Part shown: positions 1-11,205 of the stretch, piece after piece
How the letters are laid out: the number at the start of each line of letters is the position of its first letter
Position numbering within the stretch: position 1 is the stretch's first letter
NCBI GenBank assembly: GCA_963971535.1
Contig: OZ020589.1
Location: forward strand, 81,475,184 to 81,539,183
DNA: 64,000 nt
From: Notolepis coatsorum
Taxonomy: Eukaryota > Chordata > Actinopteri > Aulopiformes > Paralepididae
Reading direction: 5' to 3'
Notes under the pieces: model-generated
The model's input: the letters and a program-made list of their open reading frames with translations, nothing else
Databases searched by the model: none
What the model was told of the DNA's origin: nothing
Program-made: the position numbers and the translations under genes

Positions 1-665
1 GTGAACATCAGATTAGTATCATGAGTATGGGTTATGTTATTCCTGGTTGTGTGATGTGTCATCTTCTAATCCTGTTTCTTTTCTCTTTTCCCAGATACCT
101 CTCATCCTCCTGATTGAGCTGATTGCACCTGCTTGGTTACACCTGTGGGCAGTCAGTTGGATGAGTGGATATAACCTGGAAGATGACACACACACGAGGC
201 GCCTCATCGGGAGTCACTGCCACGTCTCAGAGTGGAGTGAGGAGACTGCCTTCTCTCTTAGCTGTCGCGTTGGAAGCGATATAGTGGTGGCGCGGTATTA
301 GTGATCACTGGTTGTGGATCGATCCCCAAATGGTGGTGGTGTTTTATGAAGGACACATAGTTCACTTATTTATTGTTTGTTTGTCTGTATGTGTACCGTG
401 TTTGTTCTCCCCTTACCTTTTTCCCTTTGTGTGATCTGGGTTGAAATCCCCACTGACCACATCCCCTTTTCCCTTCGGGAAAAGGCCGTGGGTTGGAAGC
501 CCCACACATAATAAATCTGATTTGCCATTTGAAAACGTCTCTGTTACTATCTGCCTACCCGGGACTGTTTAAGAAGCATCTTTCTACTGAGGGGGTTGTT
601 TTTTGCTCATGTAACACCTGCCCAGATTACTATCTTGTATGGTCAATAGACCTCTGTACATGACA
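1..665 (+). repeat. 5' LTR (partial, cut by window start)
   Basis: This matches 3744-4408 almost base for base. It ends in CA (TGTACATGACA) directly before the primer-binding site. It contains AATAAA near 510, a plausible polyadenylation signal. The 84-residue open frame inside it is repeated in the other LTR and is not judged to be a gene. Confidence 0.92.
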
Positions 666-683
666 TGGGGGCTCGTTAAGTTT
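666..683 (+). other. Primer-binding site, tRNA-Pro-like
   Basis: The bases right after the LTR read TGGGGGCTCGT. This is the start of the proline-tRNA primer site known from murine leukaemia virus and many Gypsy elements. The match weakens after about 11 bases. Confidence 0.7.
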
Positions 684-1219
684 GCGCAATTGTATGGTTC
701 CTTGTTGGTAAAATAACGGGGTGACTTGTCGATTGAAGCATGTCAGGTGTAATAAGATAGCGTTGTCTAAATTGGTATTGGTAGGGGTCCATTGTCCGTG
801 CACAGTTGATTGATGTAAACCATTATTGTTGTGATGCTCTTAACCATTCTATTTTTCTGCCACATAGGTAACGGGGGGGTCACCTGCTTGGCTAGAGGGT
901 GGGGGGCACGAGTCGTGATTCCGGTGGAGTGCGCAATGAAATCGGTAAGCGACTGAAGATATTTGTAGCCTTTCATCCATCTAGTGGAGTAGTTTATCTG
1001 GGATAGGCTAGAGTGACACAGGTGACTCCTAGTTGAGTGGTTAGGACCATTTGTTATTATTTTCATTTAGTAGATGTGGTCAGTTGGATTGTTTTTGTTA
1101 AGAGGTATGAAAGCAGAATGTGTCTATTATTATTGTGCACGGTCATGGTTAATTAAGTGAGGACGTGATATAATGTATATTTTATTTAATTTTTTCTCAC
1201 ACACACATAAAAACATAAT
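684..1219 (+). other. Leader between primer site and gag
   Basis: This is the untranslated leader of the Gypsy element. No gene, hairpin of note or repeat was recognised. The minus-strand open frame here (767-1066) has no recognisable features. Confidence 0.5.
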
Positions 1220-3457
1220 ATGGCTGTGTCGGTATTTGTTTTTGAAGCCTTTATAGCGGATCCGACAGAGGGTCAAGTGGAAGGTTGCACTAAGGCGGAA
1301 TTAGGCCTTATTGCTAGGCATTATGCTATTGCTGTACAAAATTCCCAATCCAAGGCGGATATGAAGGCAGCTGTTATAGCGGGGTTAGTGGAGCAACCGG
1401 TGTTTAGCCCGGCTCAGGGAGTAGTGAGTCATAGTGATCAGGAGGTTGCACACACTGGCGAATGGGTTAACTCTCCCTTAAGTGATCTTAACATGGATGG
1501 TGGTGCTATTAGGAAGGATGGTAGTACGGCCGGAGCTGAAAGTGAGGCCGCGGGCGATTCGGATAAATACTCCACGTCTTCTGGCCATGCGCGCTCTAGT
1601 CTGCGTTTCCAGATGGAGGAGAGAGCGCTGTTGCGCAGAGAGGACAGAGACAGGGAGGACAGAGCAGCTGACAGAGAGGACAGAGCAGCTGAGAGAGATA
1701 GACGGGACAGAGCTGACAGAGAGGACAAAGCAGCTGACAGGCAAGCTGTACGAGAGAGGGAGGACAGAAACAGGGAAGCTGTACGAGAGAGGGAGGAAAG
1801 AGATAGAGAGCTCCAGATTACACTGAAGAGGATGGAGCTGGGGAGTGTTGGCTCTTCTTCACCCTCATCTGAAGGTGGCCATGGCAGTTTTAATGTTGGG
1901 CAACATATTGCTATGGTTCCTGTTTTTCGAGAATCTGAGGTGGAGACATTTTTTTTGAATTTTGAGCGGGTAGCGGGGGCTGCGAATTGGCCGGAGGATC
2001 AGTGGGCACTATTAGTGCAATATAGGCTCACGGGTAGGGCTCAAGACGCATGCCAGTTTTTATCAAAGGAGGACAGCATGGTATATAAGAAAGTGAAGGG
2101 TGCTGTCTTGCGCGTGTATGAACTGGTGCCGGAGGCGTATAGGCAGCGGTTTAGGGGACTAAGTAAAGCTCCCTCGCAAACACATGTCGCATTTTCCCAT
2201 GAACAACGGATGGTGTTAACTCGTTGGTGTGAAGCGTGTAAGGTGGATGGGGTCGCGGCTTTGAGCGAGTTAATCCTCATGGAACAATTTAAAAAATTTG
2301 TGCCCGAACACATGATAATACAGTTGGAGGAGCGAAAGGTTTCTACCCTCCAGGAAGCTGCAGTTTTGTGTGACGAGTTGGCAATGATCCACAAAAATTT
2401 TTCTGCATCACTTGTTTCTGTACGAAATGGTGTGTATGTAGGAGGGGGCGCGTTTTCTCCGTCGGGGCCGCCGTATCGCGGAGGTGACGAGCGACCATTC
2501 CGAACTCACTCACCGCCGTCTCGAAATACCTTGGGTGACGAGCGAGCATTCCGATCACGCTCTCCGCCGTCTGAAAGGGTGTGTCATTATTGTAAAAAAG
2601 AAGGGCATTTTGTGAAGGACTGTCATGCGCTAAGGGATCGACAGGAGACCAGGGAGTCAGCCCAGGAACCGAAAGGGGTGGGGTTGATTGGTACGGTGTC
2701 ATGTCCTGACCAGCATAGTTCTTTTGAGCCCTTTTTGTTTGATGGTTGTGTGTCCCTGTCGGGTAAAGTTGGGGACTACCATCGGGTGAGAATACTCCGT
2801 GATACAGGAGCCTCTCAATCGTTCATCCTGGCTGATGTATTACCATTGGATGTGGACTCCTGTCGGTCGAGCGGATTGGTGAGAGGTATTGGCATGGGGT
2901 GTGTGCGCGTGCCGTTGCATAAGGTGCATGTACAGTCTGCACTGATCACAGGTTGTTTTCCGGTCGCGGTTCGCCCATGTTTTCCCGTAAAGGGCGTTGA
3001 GTTTATCATGGGGAACGATATTGCTGGGAAAAGTGTGATCCCTGTGTGGGAGGTTGAAAACGCTCCATTAACTGACTTGTGTTCTGATGTATTGATTAAT
3101 AATCACCCCAATGTCCCTTCTATTTGTGCTGTCCCTAGGGATTTTGAGGCGGGGGATGAGGTGTTTATTGTGCTGCCCACGCCTAGTACGGTGCTCACTG
3201 CCCGGTTCTCAGGACCTTATGTGGTAAGAGGAAAGGTCTCTGCCACTAAGTATATGTTGCATACGCTCGGGCGGCGGAGGAGGACACGCTGGTGTCATGT
3301 GAATAGGCTAATAAAAAGTCCTGCCCGCGTCTTGTCGGAGTTGAGATGTGACAGGACTGTTGTTTCACATGCTGTGTTGTGTTCTAATGTGCCTTACAGG
3401 ACGCACAGGGTTGATGTTGGGAGTGCGAACACCATTGAGCAATTTGCGTATGGTTGA
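1220..3457 (+). CDS. Gag-protease polyprotein with integrase tail (Gypsy)
   Basis: The 745-residue frame starts at an ATG in the context AATATGGCTG. Residues about 20-55 look like a SAP-type helix pair. Residues about 130-200 are a highly charged R/E/D-rich, coiled-coil-like stretch. Residues about 230-395 resemble the capsid region from which vertebrate SCAN domains were derived (Gmr1-like Gypsy gag, established knowledge). A CCHC zinc knuckle (CHYCKKEGHFVKDC) lies near 455-468. An aspartic protease active site (DTGASQSF) lies near 530. Near the end, a segment reading FSGPYVV and then CHVNRL is typical of the C-terminal end of fish Gypsy integrases. The frame is open throughout. The element is a fossil, so no function is claimed for the copy. 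Confidence 0.85.
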   Translation: MAVSVFVFEAFIADPTEGQVEGCTKAELGLIARHYAIAVQNSQSKADMKAAVIAGLVEQPVFSPAQGVVSHSDQEVAHTGEWVNSPLSDLNMDGGAIRKDGSTAGAESEAAGDSDKYSTSSGHARSSLRFQMEERALLRREDRDREDRAADREDRAAERDRRDRADREDKAADRQAVREREDRNREAVREREERDRELQITLKRMELGSVGSSSPSSEGGHGSFNVGQHIAMVPVFRESEVETFFLNFERVAGAANWPEDQWALLVQYRLTGRAQDACQFLSKEDSMVYKKVKGAVLRVYELVPEAYRQRFRGLSKAPSQTHVAFSHEQRMVLTRWCEACKVDGVAALSELILMEQFKKFVPEHMIIQLEERKVSTLQEAAVLCDELAMIHKNFSASLVSVRNGVYVGGGAFSPSGPPYRGGDERPFRTHSPPSRNTLGDERAFRSRSPPSERVCHYCKKEGHFVKDCHALRDRQETRESAQEPKGVGLIGTVSCPDQHSSFEPFLFDGCVSLSGKVGDYHRVRILRDTGASQSFILADVLPLDVDSCRSSGLVRGIGMGCVRVPLHKVHVQSALITGCFPVAVRPCFPVKGVEFIMGNDIAGKSVIPVWEVENAPLTDLCSDVLINNHPNVPSICAVPRDFEAGDEVFIVLPTPSTVLTARFSGPYVVRGKVSATKYMLHTLGRRRRTRWCHVNRLIKSPARVLSELRCDRTVVSHAVLCSNVPYRTHRVDVGSANTIEQFAYG

Positions 3458-3691
3458 CTATAGGGTACCGTCATGGCCTCGGTATGAGGAAGGTGCCAGC
3501 CACGTCCGGCGGATGATGCGTCTGGTATTGGGTGAGGTGGTGGTTGACCGTGTGGGCCCAAGATAGGGGCATGTGGTCTATATGGAGTGTGATTTCTATT
3601 TATTTTTGTTCTGTTGGTACTAATCGAATGTTGGTTGATAACGGGTGATAATGTTTTGCTAACCCTGCGGGTTCGCTCTTATGGGGGGAGG
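3458..3691 (+). other. 3' internal region with polypurine tract
   Basis: This short non-coding stretch ends in the purine-rich run GGGGGGAGG at about 3683-3691. That is the expected polypurine tract just before the 3' LTR. Confidence 0.65.
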
Positions 3692-4408
3692 TGTGATGTA
3701 CGTGGGTTGGACATTATCATTATTACTGTATTTGGAAGACCATGTGAACATCAGATTAGTATCATGAGTATGGGTTATGTTATTCCTGGTTGTGTGATGT
3801 GTCATCTTCTAATCCTGTTTCTTTTCTCTTTTCCCAGATACCTCTCATCCTCCTGATTGAGCTGATTGCACCTGCTTGGTTACACCTGTGGGCAGTCAGT
3901 TGGATGAGTGGATATAACCTGGAAGATGGCACACACACGAGGCGCCTCATTGGGAGTCACTGCCACGTCTCAGAGTGGAGTGAGGAGGCTGCCTTCTCTC
4001 TTAGCTGTCGCGTTGGAAGCGATATAGTGGTGGCGCGGTATTAGTGATCACTGGTTGTGGATCGATCCCCAAATGGTGGTGGTGTTTTATGAAGGACACA
4101 TAGTTCACTTATTTATTGTTTGTTTGTCTGTATGTGTACCGTGTTTGTTCTCCCCTTACCTTTTTCCCTTTGTGTGATCTGGGTTGAAATCCCCACTGAC
4201 CACATCCCCTTTTCCCTTCGGGAAAAGGCCGTGGGTTGGAAGCCCCACACATAATAAATCTGATTTGCCATTTGAAAACGTCTCTGTTACTATCTGCCTA
4301 CCCGGGACTGTTTAAGAAGCATTTTTCTACTGAGGGGGTTGTTTTTTGCTCATGTAACACCTGCCCAGATTACTATCTTGTATGGTCAATAGACCTCTGT
4401 ACATGACA
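3692..4408 (+). repeat. 3' LTR, complete, 717 bp
   Basis: It starts TGTGATGTAC and ends GTACATGACA, which form an imperfect terminal inverted repeat with the usual TG...CA ends. It matches the 5' LTR over all 665 bases available, with about four substitutions. Confidence 0.9.
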
Positions 4409-5801
4409 GCTTATCTAATTAGGTGCGGACTAATTAGGAGGCGGCTGTTACAAAGGGTCAGATTAAACCGAATATATATATTTATTACTTGAGATATATT
4501 GTATAGTATTTGTATATCGCCTGATATCCCTTGTATATTCTTTGTACATATACACGGAATATCCCTTTACCTAGTACAGGCCAGACCATAATATTCGTTC
4601 TCCTATTGGACAGCGACCCCCTAGGCGCCACGGCCATACCCCCAATGTCTAGTTCAAAGTCACCGCTAAGACATGTCTCAACATGCCCAGTTTTGCGCAG
4701 TAATACGAGACAGAAATAAGGCTGGTACTAGATTATTCACCTTACGTATAAATACGGTGCAGGTGGATACAGCAGTTTGTTACCCCAATAAGTTGAAGCC
4801 TTCACCACGATACAACGTGCTGTGAAGTGGGCCCGTTTTGTCCCGAAATAGAGCCTTGAGACCGCGTGCGAATTGATAGCTGAAGTGTCAGAGTTTAACG
4901 CTGTATCGTCGAGTTCGACCTATTCTATTATTAATTAATAGTCTATTATGTATAGTGTATCGTGCGGCTACCGTTCTACAGTGACCAGCATTACCAACGT
5001 TTCATCGTACCGAGCTAGTGTGCTTATCCAGGCTGGGCGGCCTAACCTTGTGCCGTCATCCGAGGAGCCCTAGACGAGAACCGTGTGGATATGTACACTG
5101 GATAACCTACACCGACGACTACAGAGCCCTTTTCGGCTGGATTATATTGCTTTGGTCCTGTGGCTGCTGGAGCAGAGAATTGTCTACCCCCACTACCGTG
5201 TGGGATTTACCCTGTGAGGAGCCCCGTCGAGCCCGCCTCTAGGACTCTGAGGCTGGCTAGCTTTCATCCATGCTGCACTGCATACCGGAGAATAGCTGTT
5301 GCTTTGTCTACGGACCAAGGGATTATTGCACTGTCTCCTGTACCTGGAGTCTCTTTATTCCTCGTTGATCCAGACTTTTGCTACCGACAAATCCTCTCCC
5401 CTGCTGGCTTACAACCGGAGGGAACCCCCCTAGTATCTCCAGCTGACCTACGAGTGTACCTTATATAATTCTTATGCTACAGGTGGTATTAATTATCCCC
5501 TTCGTAATATGCTCATGGACTTACGCTCTTGACCTATTCATGCACATTCTTCGCCTTACAAGCGCAACTCTAATTTTCAATAAATGTAAGATAATATTGA
5601 TGCTCTTCTAATAAATATTACAAACAGTACTTTCCTTGTTAAGCCGTGTTATTGTGTGGGTGTTCATCTCATATACATGTGTACTGTATGGCCAGTAGTA
5701 ATGTACATAACTCAGTAGTGGTTTAATGATACCATACTTATTCAATACAGTCAGGGAATTGTACCCCTCAGTTACAATATCAAAAGAAATAAAGATTCAA
5801 C
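4409..5801 (+). other. 5' region of the Tx1/L1-like LINE, or an older non-coding repeat
   Basis: This 1.4-kb stretch has no convincing reading frame. It contains a TATAAATA box (4747-4754) and an AATAAA signal near 5580. It lies directly upstream of LINE ORF1, so a long LINE 5' untranslated region is the simplest reading. The TATA box to AATAAA layout would also fit a non-coding LTR-like unit. I could not settle which. Confidence 0.35.
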
Positions 5802-6853
5802 ATGGGACCTAAGGAAAAGAAAGAGACTGGAAAGAAACACGGAATAGACAGTACAACGGAGCAGGCTGTGACACGCTCATCGAGGGATACAGCAGCGGCC
5901 AGTACAACGGCTCCGATGGTGACTTGCCCCTTAGGGGAGACAGTAGCTGATAATATAACGGGCCCGATGAGGACTTACCCTGTGAGGGAGACAGCAGACG
6001 ACAATACAACGACACCGGTGGGGACGAGCTCTGTTAGAGAGAAAGCAGTGGATTTGAGAAGAAAATATCCGACAACACCGCCGTGATTCCCAACGCTCCT
6101 ACAACCTCAACTGATACAGGCAGGGAGGATACACCACCCGATTTCAAGTCTCTGACTAACCTGATAAAGGATCGGATGGACGACTTCAAATTACACATCG
6201 ATGCTAAATTCTAAGAGTTTAAAATAGCGGCCGCAAATCAATCCGAGCGTATTATTGCAGTGGAAAACACTATGCTTGATATCACATTGAAAGTCGAGGA
6301 GAACAAGAAGACTGTTCACAATGGATTCATGGAGCTAGCGGCGGAGATAAAACAGGTGGACAAAGCGCGTTGGAAGAAAATACAAGACATCGAAGAGGAA
6401 GCAATGGAGAGTCGGCTCGAGACCGAACGTCACTACCGTAGATATAATGTCCGTATTGTGGGATTCGATGAATCAGTCAATTGCACAGACGACACATTTC
6501 CAACAGTGTTAGCTGGAATTCTAGGTAAACAGATCCTCCCCACAGTGCCGTTAGTGGACCATTGTTATAGAATCGGTACACGGGACCCCAAAGGCATCAA
6601 GACGAGGGTTATCATTGCTACTCTGCGCAAAACAGAAATAAGAGACGCGATCATTAGAGAGGCACGCAATCAATGGGGAAGACTGAAATATAATGACAAA
6701 CCAGTGTCTTTCTACGAGGATTTATGCAGGGAGGCCATTTCCCGACGTGCACCTTACAAAGAGGTGCTGCAGAAACTCTACAGGAGAAAACTCAAACCTA
6801 TATTTTTCATTTTTCACACTATTTTTATTACATTAAAAAATAATGTGACATAG
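5802..6853 (+). pseudogene. LINE ORF1 (L1 transposase_22-like RNA-binding protein), broken
   Basis: The N-terminal part (5802-6086) is a low-complexity Thr/Pro-rich segment starting MGPKEKKETGKK. The reading frame then changes between about 6050 and 6090. A TAA near 6212 interrupts the next part, and the frame is open again from 6260 to 6853. The second part has a coiled-coil-like start and then the L1 ORF1p core: YNVRIVGFDES, VDHCYRIGTRDP, and TRVIIATLRKTEIRDAIIRE. The last 20 or so residues do not fit the family, so the end may be replaced by unrelated DNA. In L1 elements this protein binds element RNA and acts as a chaperone. Confidence 0.8.
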
Positions 6854-7161
6854 AGTGACATTCTATTAAATTAGAATGAAAGTTTTAGATCCTATGGCAA
6901 TTAGCATAGGAAGGTTAGGGTTAGAAGGCTCATTTTGGGCAACCCGGTGGCTTAAGGGAGGGAGTCATACACGTAGGATCTGTCTATGGAACACAGTCCT
7001 GTACGACTCTCTGAGGGAGGGGGATTTAGGGGATTATTATTTGTATATATGTATGTTTTTAAGCTCGGCTCTCAACGGGACCTCAATAGTTGGATGTATA
7101 TCCATTGTAGATTCACACTCCAAAAGCATTACCAACAACTACACAACAACATGTATAGATT
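6854..7161 (+). other. Spacer between LINE ORF1 and ORF2
   Basis: There is no convincing gene here. Two small overlapping open frames (6876-7169 and 6986-7174) lack any recognisable motif. The AT-rich start may be a small insertion at the end of ORF1. Confidence 0.4.
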
Positions 7162-7863
7162 ATGGCTAGTTTGAATATAATGATCTGGAATACTGGGGGA
7201 ATAAATAATCAACACAAACGCAAAAGCGTGCTCACACTGATGAAAAACAAACAGGTTGACGTGGCTCTGCTAAGCGAAACACACATTTTAGGGGAAGACA
7301 TAGCTACGTTAGCGGACAACATATACCATAACATTAGTCACTCTTCCTTTCGAACGAGAACCCGTGGAGTTGCCATAGTCGTAAAACGGAAGTTGAATAT
7401 TGAATTGAAGGGAGTATGGTCTGATGCAAATGGTCTGATAACTATAGCTAAGATTGTACACAAGAACAGGAAAATAGCGTTGGTAGCGGTAAACGGCCCA
7501 AATTTGTACGAAGATAATTTCTTCACTACACTTACCAGAACAATGTTAGACCTTCCTGAATACTCATTTATAATTGGTGCGGATTTTAATGCCATTTGGG
7601 ATCCAAGGATGGATAAATCTTATCCCTCCTTTTCCAACGAACAGAAAAATTCATCTAATGCGTTAAAGGATTGGTCAAAGAATACAGGTGTAAATGATCT
7701 ATGGCGATCACTCAACCCCACGACCCGGAAGTACTCTTGTCGATCTGCAAGACATAACACACTATCCAGAATAGATTATGTTTTTGCATCCCGAGACTAT
7801 TTGATAACTATGATGTGGAAATGGTACCCAATGCATTATCAGATCACTGTTATTTACTCCTAA
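7162..7863 (+). pseudogene. LINE ORF2, endonuclease domain (EEP/APE type)
   Basis: The frame starts MASLNIMIWNTGGINNQHKR. This matches the beginning of EEP endonucleases in L1/Tx1 LINEs (N-G-x-x-N region). It continues with a catalytic glutamate segment LLSETHIL, an IIGADFNAIWDP segment (the GDFN motif) and SRIDYVFAS. The expected SDH motif (ALSDHCYLLL) is found just beyond, in a different frame starting near 7815. A frameshift near 7840 therefore breaks the domain close to its end. In working elements this domain nicks target DNA. Confidence 0.85.
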
Positions 7864-7996
7864 AAGGATCATTTGGTATACTGTCATCCCGAGCCCCAAG
7901 ATGGCGATTTAACTCGATGCTGCTTAATAACAAGGAATTCATTACACAACTCAAAGAAGCTCTCTCTGTATTCCTACTGGAGAATGCGAATTCGGA

Positions 7997-10135
7997 ATGT
8001 TATGGATGTTATGGATGTTATGGATGTTATGGATGTTATGGATGTCGGTAAAGGGATTGATCAAGGATTTCACCGATTGCTTTTCCTCCAAAATACGCAA
8101 GAATCGATGTTCAAAACTGGCGGAACTGGAAACGCTTTACTCTACGTTATTTACTTCATTACAATACAACGACTCGGTTCGACTGGAAACTCAAATTAAT
8201 GTGCTAAAAAAAGAGATTAACGCCATTTATAAACAACAATCTGAAGTACAAATACGTAGCACAAGACAACAGCATTACTCTCAAGGTTCTAAACCAAGTC
8301 ACCTACTAGCTATGCGATTAAGAGTCAATGCAAAATTTGCAGATATAACTACCATTAAAGCACAACAAGGACTTGTTACAGACCCTAAAAAAATAAATGC
8401 GACATTCAAAGAGTTCTACTCCAACTTGTATAAATCAGAAACGACCTTCGATCAAAACAAAATGGACACATATCTTAATCAAATTAACCTCCCCAAATGT
8501 TCAGAGGATGACGCTAAACAGTTAGAAACACCCATCACACTAGAGGAACTCAGAAAGGCCATATCCGAAATGCAAAGTGGTAGGGCTCCTGGAAGAGACG
8601 GTATCCCACCAGAAATGTACCTCTCATGTTGGGACATAATTGGACCACTATTACTTAATATGATTTTATACTCAGTCAAGGAGGGGAACTTCCATAAGAA
8701 CGACAATATTGCACTCATAACAGTCCTCCTTAAAAAAGACAAAGACCCCACCGAGTGCGGTAGTTATAGACCCTTAAGCCTCCTCGGAACCGATATCAAA
8801 CTGTACTCTAAGGTATTAGCCATCAGACTTCAAAAGCATATGACGTCTTTAGTTCATCCGGATCAAACTGGCTTCATAAGAGGCCGCTTGATCACGGGTA
8901 ACATAAGACGATTACTACACGTACTAGATGCCAGCAAGGACGACACCACACCTAAGGCGATGCTGTCCCTGGATGCAATGAAAGCTTTTGATAGGTTGGA
9001 ATGGTCGTATCTATGGGCAGTATTAGAAAGGATGGGGTTAGGAAAAGGATTCATTGATATGATTAAAGTATTATACAAAGACCCATCGGCCATGATTACA
9101 ACAGGTATAATCACCTCTGAAATCTTTCCGGTATCACGCTCTTCTAGACAGGGTTGCCCTCTTATTCCCGGACTATTCGACTTATCATTAGAGCCTTTAG
9201 CACAATATATAAGACAATCCCAATCCATAGAACCAATCATAATCAAGGGCACACAACATACAATTTGTTTATATGCGGACGACGTAATACTGTTCATGCA
9301 AAACCCTAACACCGCAATGCCTCATCTTCTCAAGTTGATTGATGACTTTGGCGATCTATCGGGATTTAAGATAAATTGGCCGAAGTCGGCTTTCCTTCCA
9401 CTGAACGCCCCTGCAAAAAAAAATATACTCCTTCCAGAAGAAATACCAATGGTTAAACACTTTAGATGTTTGGGAGTTGAAGTATTCCCTACCATAAGCC
9501 AAACGGTGAAGCACAATTACATAAAAATCCAAAATAAAATAAAATACGACTTTGACAGGTGGTCAAAACTTAAAAACTCAGTACAGGCACGGGTATCAAT
9601 AGTTAAGATGGACGTCCTACCTAGAATCAACTTCATCAGCTCAATGCTACCGTTACCCCCTCCAGATGGTTACTGGAAAAAATTACACTCTTCCGCATAC
9701 AAATTTATTTGGAATAACAAACCACCACGTATAAAAAGATCCACCGCACAGAGAAACAAAGCCGACGGAGGTATGGCATTTCCAGATTTTTTCCACTATT
9801 TTAAGGCGTACACTTTAAGACCACTGACAACCTGGTTTGATCCCCAAGCATCAGTATTCTGGAGAAATATAGTAGCACCACATAGACTGCAGGACTTAGT
9901 ATACACCAAATTATCAATTAAGCAATGCGAACTGAAATTTGGCCCCATTATTACTCATGCGATCCGGATATGGCGTGAAACACAAAAAAAATATTCTAAC
10001 CCACATAAATGGCATAATCATACTCCCTTATTCAATAACAATGCACTCCTGATTGGAAAACGACCTATAAGATTCCCTAGATGGGAAAAGCAGGGCATAC
10101 ATATTATTTTTACGCACAGTTATTGTTATGTTTGA
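7997..10135 (+). pseudogene. LINE ORF2, reverse transcriptase domain
   Basis: After the 9-bp repeats, the frame carries a complete RT: SGRAPGRDGIPPEMY (fingers), SYRPLSLLGTDIKLYSKVLA, HPDQTGFIRGR, LSLDAMKAFDRLEW, SSRQGCPL and the catalytic LYADDVILF near 9270-9290. The order matches L1/Tx1 RTs. The first methionines come from the repeat array and are not a real start. The frame ends near 10135, where a second frameshift leads into the C-terminal piece. The enzyme would copy element RNA at the nicked target. Confidence 0.88.
7998..8045 (+). repeat. 9-bp tandem repeat inside LINE ORF2
   Basis: About five copies of a GTTATGGAT unit lie between the endonuclease and reverse transcriptase domains. 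The unit length is a multiple of three, so the expansion alone does not shift the frame. The frame used before and after the array nevertheless differs. Confidence 0.85.
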
Positions 10136-10854
10136 AGGCTCACGGTGTCCCATTAAGGATACCAATTGTACACCACAGATACCACAAATTATTCTATGAA
10201 AGAGAGACATCGAGAGGTTTTGTATCAGATTTTTATCATCAATTACTAACGTCCTCGTATGAAATCCTCCACCTAGACTCAGTCTGGAGGAGGGATATAC
10301 CAGACCTGGAAATAAATTTTGATTGGCAAGAAGCCTGGGCAAATGTTCGACTTGCGTCACGGAACCCGGACCATCAACAAATCAATCTTAACTATATTCA
10401 TAGGACATACTTGACTCCTATAAGACTGAACAGAATGGGTCTTAAACAAGACTCCAAATGCTCCTTATGTACAAATGGGGATGAGGGTACATTTATGCAC
10501 ATGTACTGGGACTGCCCACCAGTTAAGATATTCTGGAAAGAAGTGACCCAGCAATTATCAAATCTCTTAACTCTGAATATACCTGTACACCCCTCTGTAT
10601 TACTGTTGAATGATGTTTTTGAGTGTGCAGTACCTATACAGCTAAAGAGATTGGTTTTATCTGGTATCACAGCGGCTAAAAAGCTGATAGCATCACGATG
10701 GTTTCAACCGGAAGAAATGTGCCGGAAGGTCTGGATTCTTACATATCTCGATGTGATTTATCTAGAAATATCTACAGCAAGAATTTTGGGTCTCAGTGAA
10801 TCCAAAATTACAATGTGGTTAGAAGTGGTGGAGAGAATAAAAGCTAGCATATAA
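10081..10854 (+). pseudogene. LINE ORF2, C-terminal region with CCHC-like finger
   Basis: This continues ORF2 in another frame. It contains TSRGFVSDFYHQLL and a zinc-finger-like segment CSLCTNGDEGTFMHMYWDC, typical of the C-terminus of Tx1/L1 fish LINEs. It ends at a TAA near 10854. The overlap with the RT frame (10081-10135) marks the frameshift. Confidence 0.82.
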
Positions 10855-11205
10855 TTTTAGTGCCTGGTTAGGAGCGAATGATAATGGATGGATTATCCAA
10901 GGGGGGGCCCGGGGGGGGGGAGCGAGCAAGAGCATAATGTAGGGTATTCAGGGCTGGACTGGGGAAATAATTCATACCGGGAGATATAGCGCAAAATATA
11001 GTCCCAGTCAGGCCACTTTTTAAGCAGGGGGTCTGGGGGTCCCCCACCAGGATTTCCTTTGTTACAAAGACTTAATTTCCTGCATTCTGGTGAATTTTAG
11101 TGCATGTGAATCACAAACTAATGAGCCAACAATTGCTTAGTACAATGTACTGTTATGAACCTCAAATAAAACTGTTGTGGCACTAGCACTAGAACCTGTC
11201 ACAGT

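Larger units (their letters stand above)
1..4408 (+). mobile_element. Ty3/Gypsy-type LTR retrotransposon, young, incomplete
   Basis: Two direct repeats (1-665 and 3744-4408) align with a constant offset of 3,743 and no gaps. They differ at about four positions in 665, so the insertion is recent. A primer-binding site follows the first LTR and a purine-rich tract precedes the second. The 5' LTR is cut by the window edge by about 52 bases, so the left target duplication cannot be seen. Parts visible are gag, an aspartic protease motif and the tail of an integrase. The rest of pol was not recognised, so the element looks incomplete and would depend on a relative for movement. Confidence 0.9.
5802..10862 (+). 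mobile_element. Tx1/L1-like LINE, near full length, broken
   Basis: ORF1 (RNA-binding protein), then an apurinic-type endonuclease, a reverse transcriptase and a C-terminal zinc-finger region follow in the order of L1/Tx1-clade LINEs. Both ORFs are interrupted (see the separate entries), so this copy is dead. No clear poly-A tail or target duplication was identified. Downstream is a poly-G tract (10901-10920) and then the hAT element at 10,949. Confidence 0.85.

Noticed and set aside
47-301. 84-residue open frame in the LTR, repeated at 3790-4044
   Set aside because: It is part of the LTR itself. No family resemblance and no need for a protein there.
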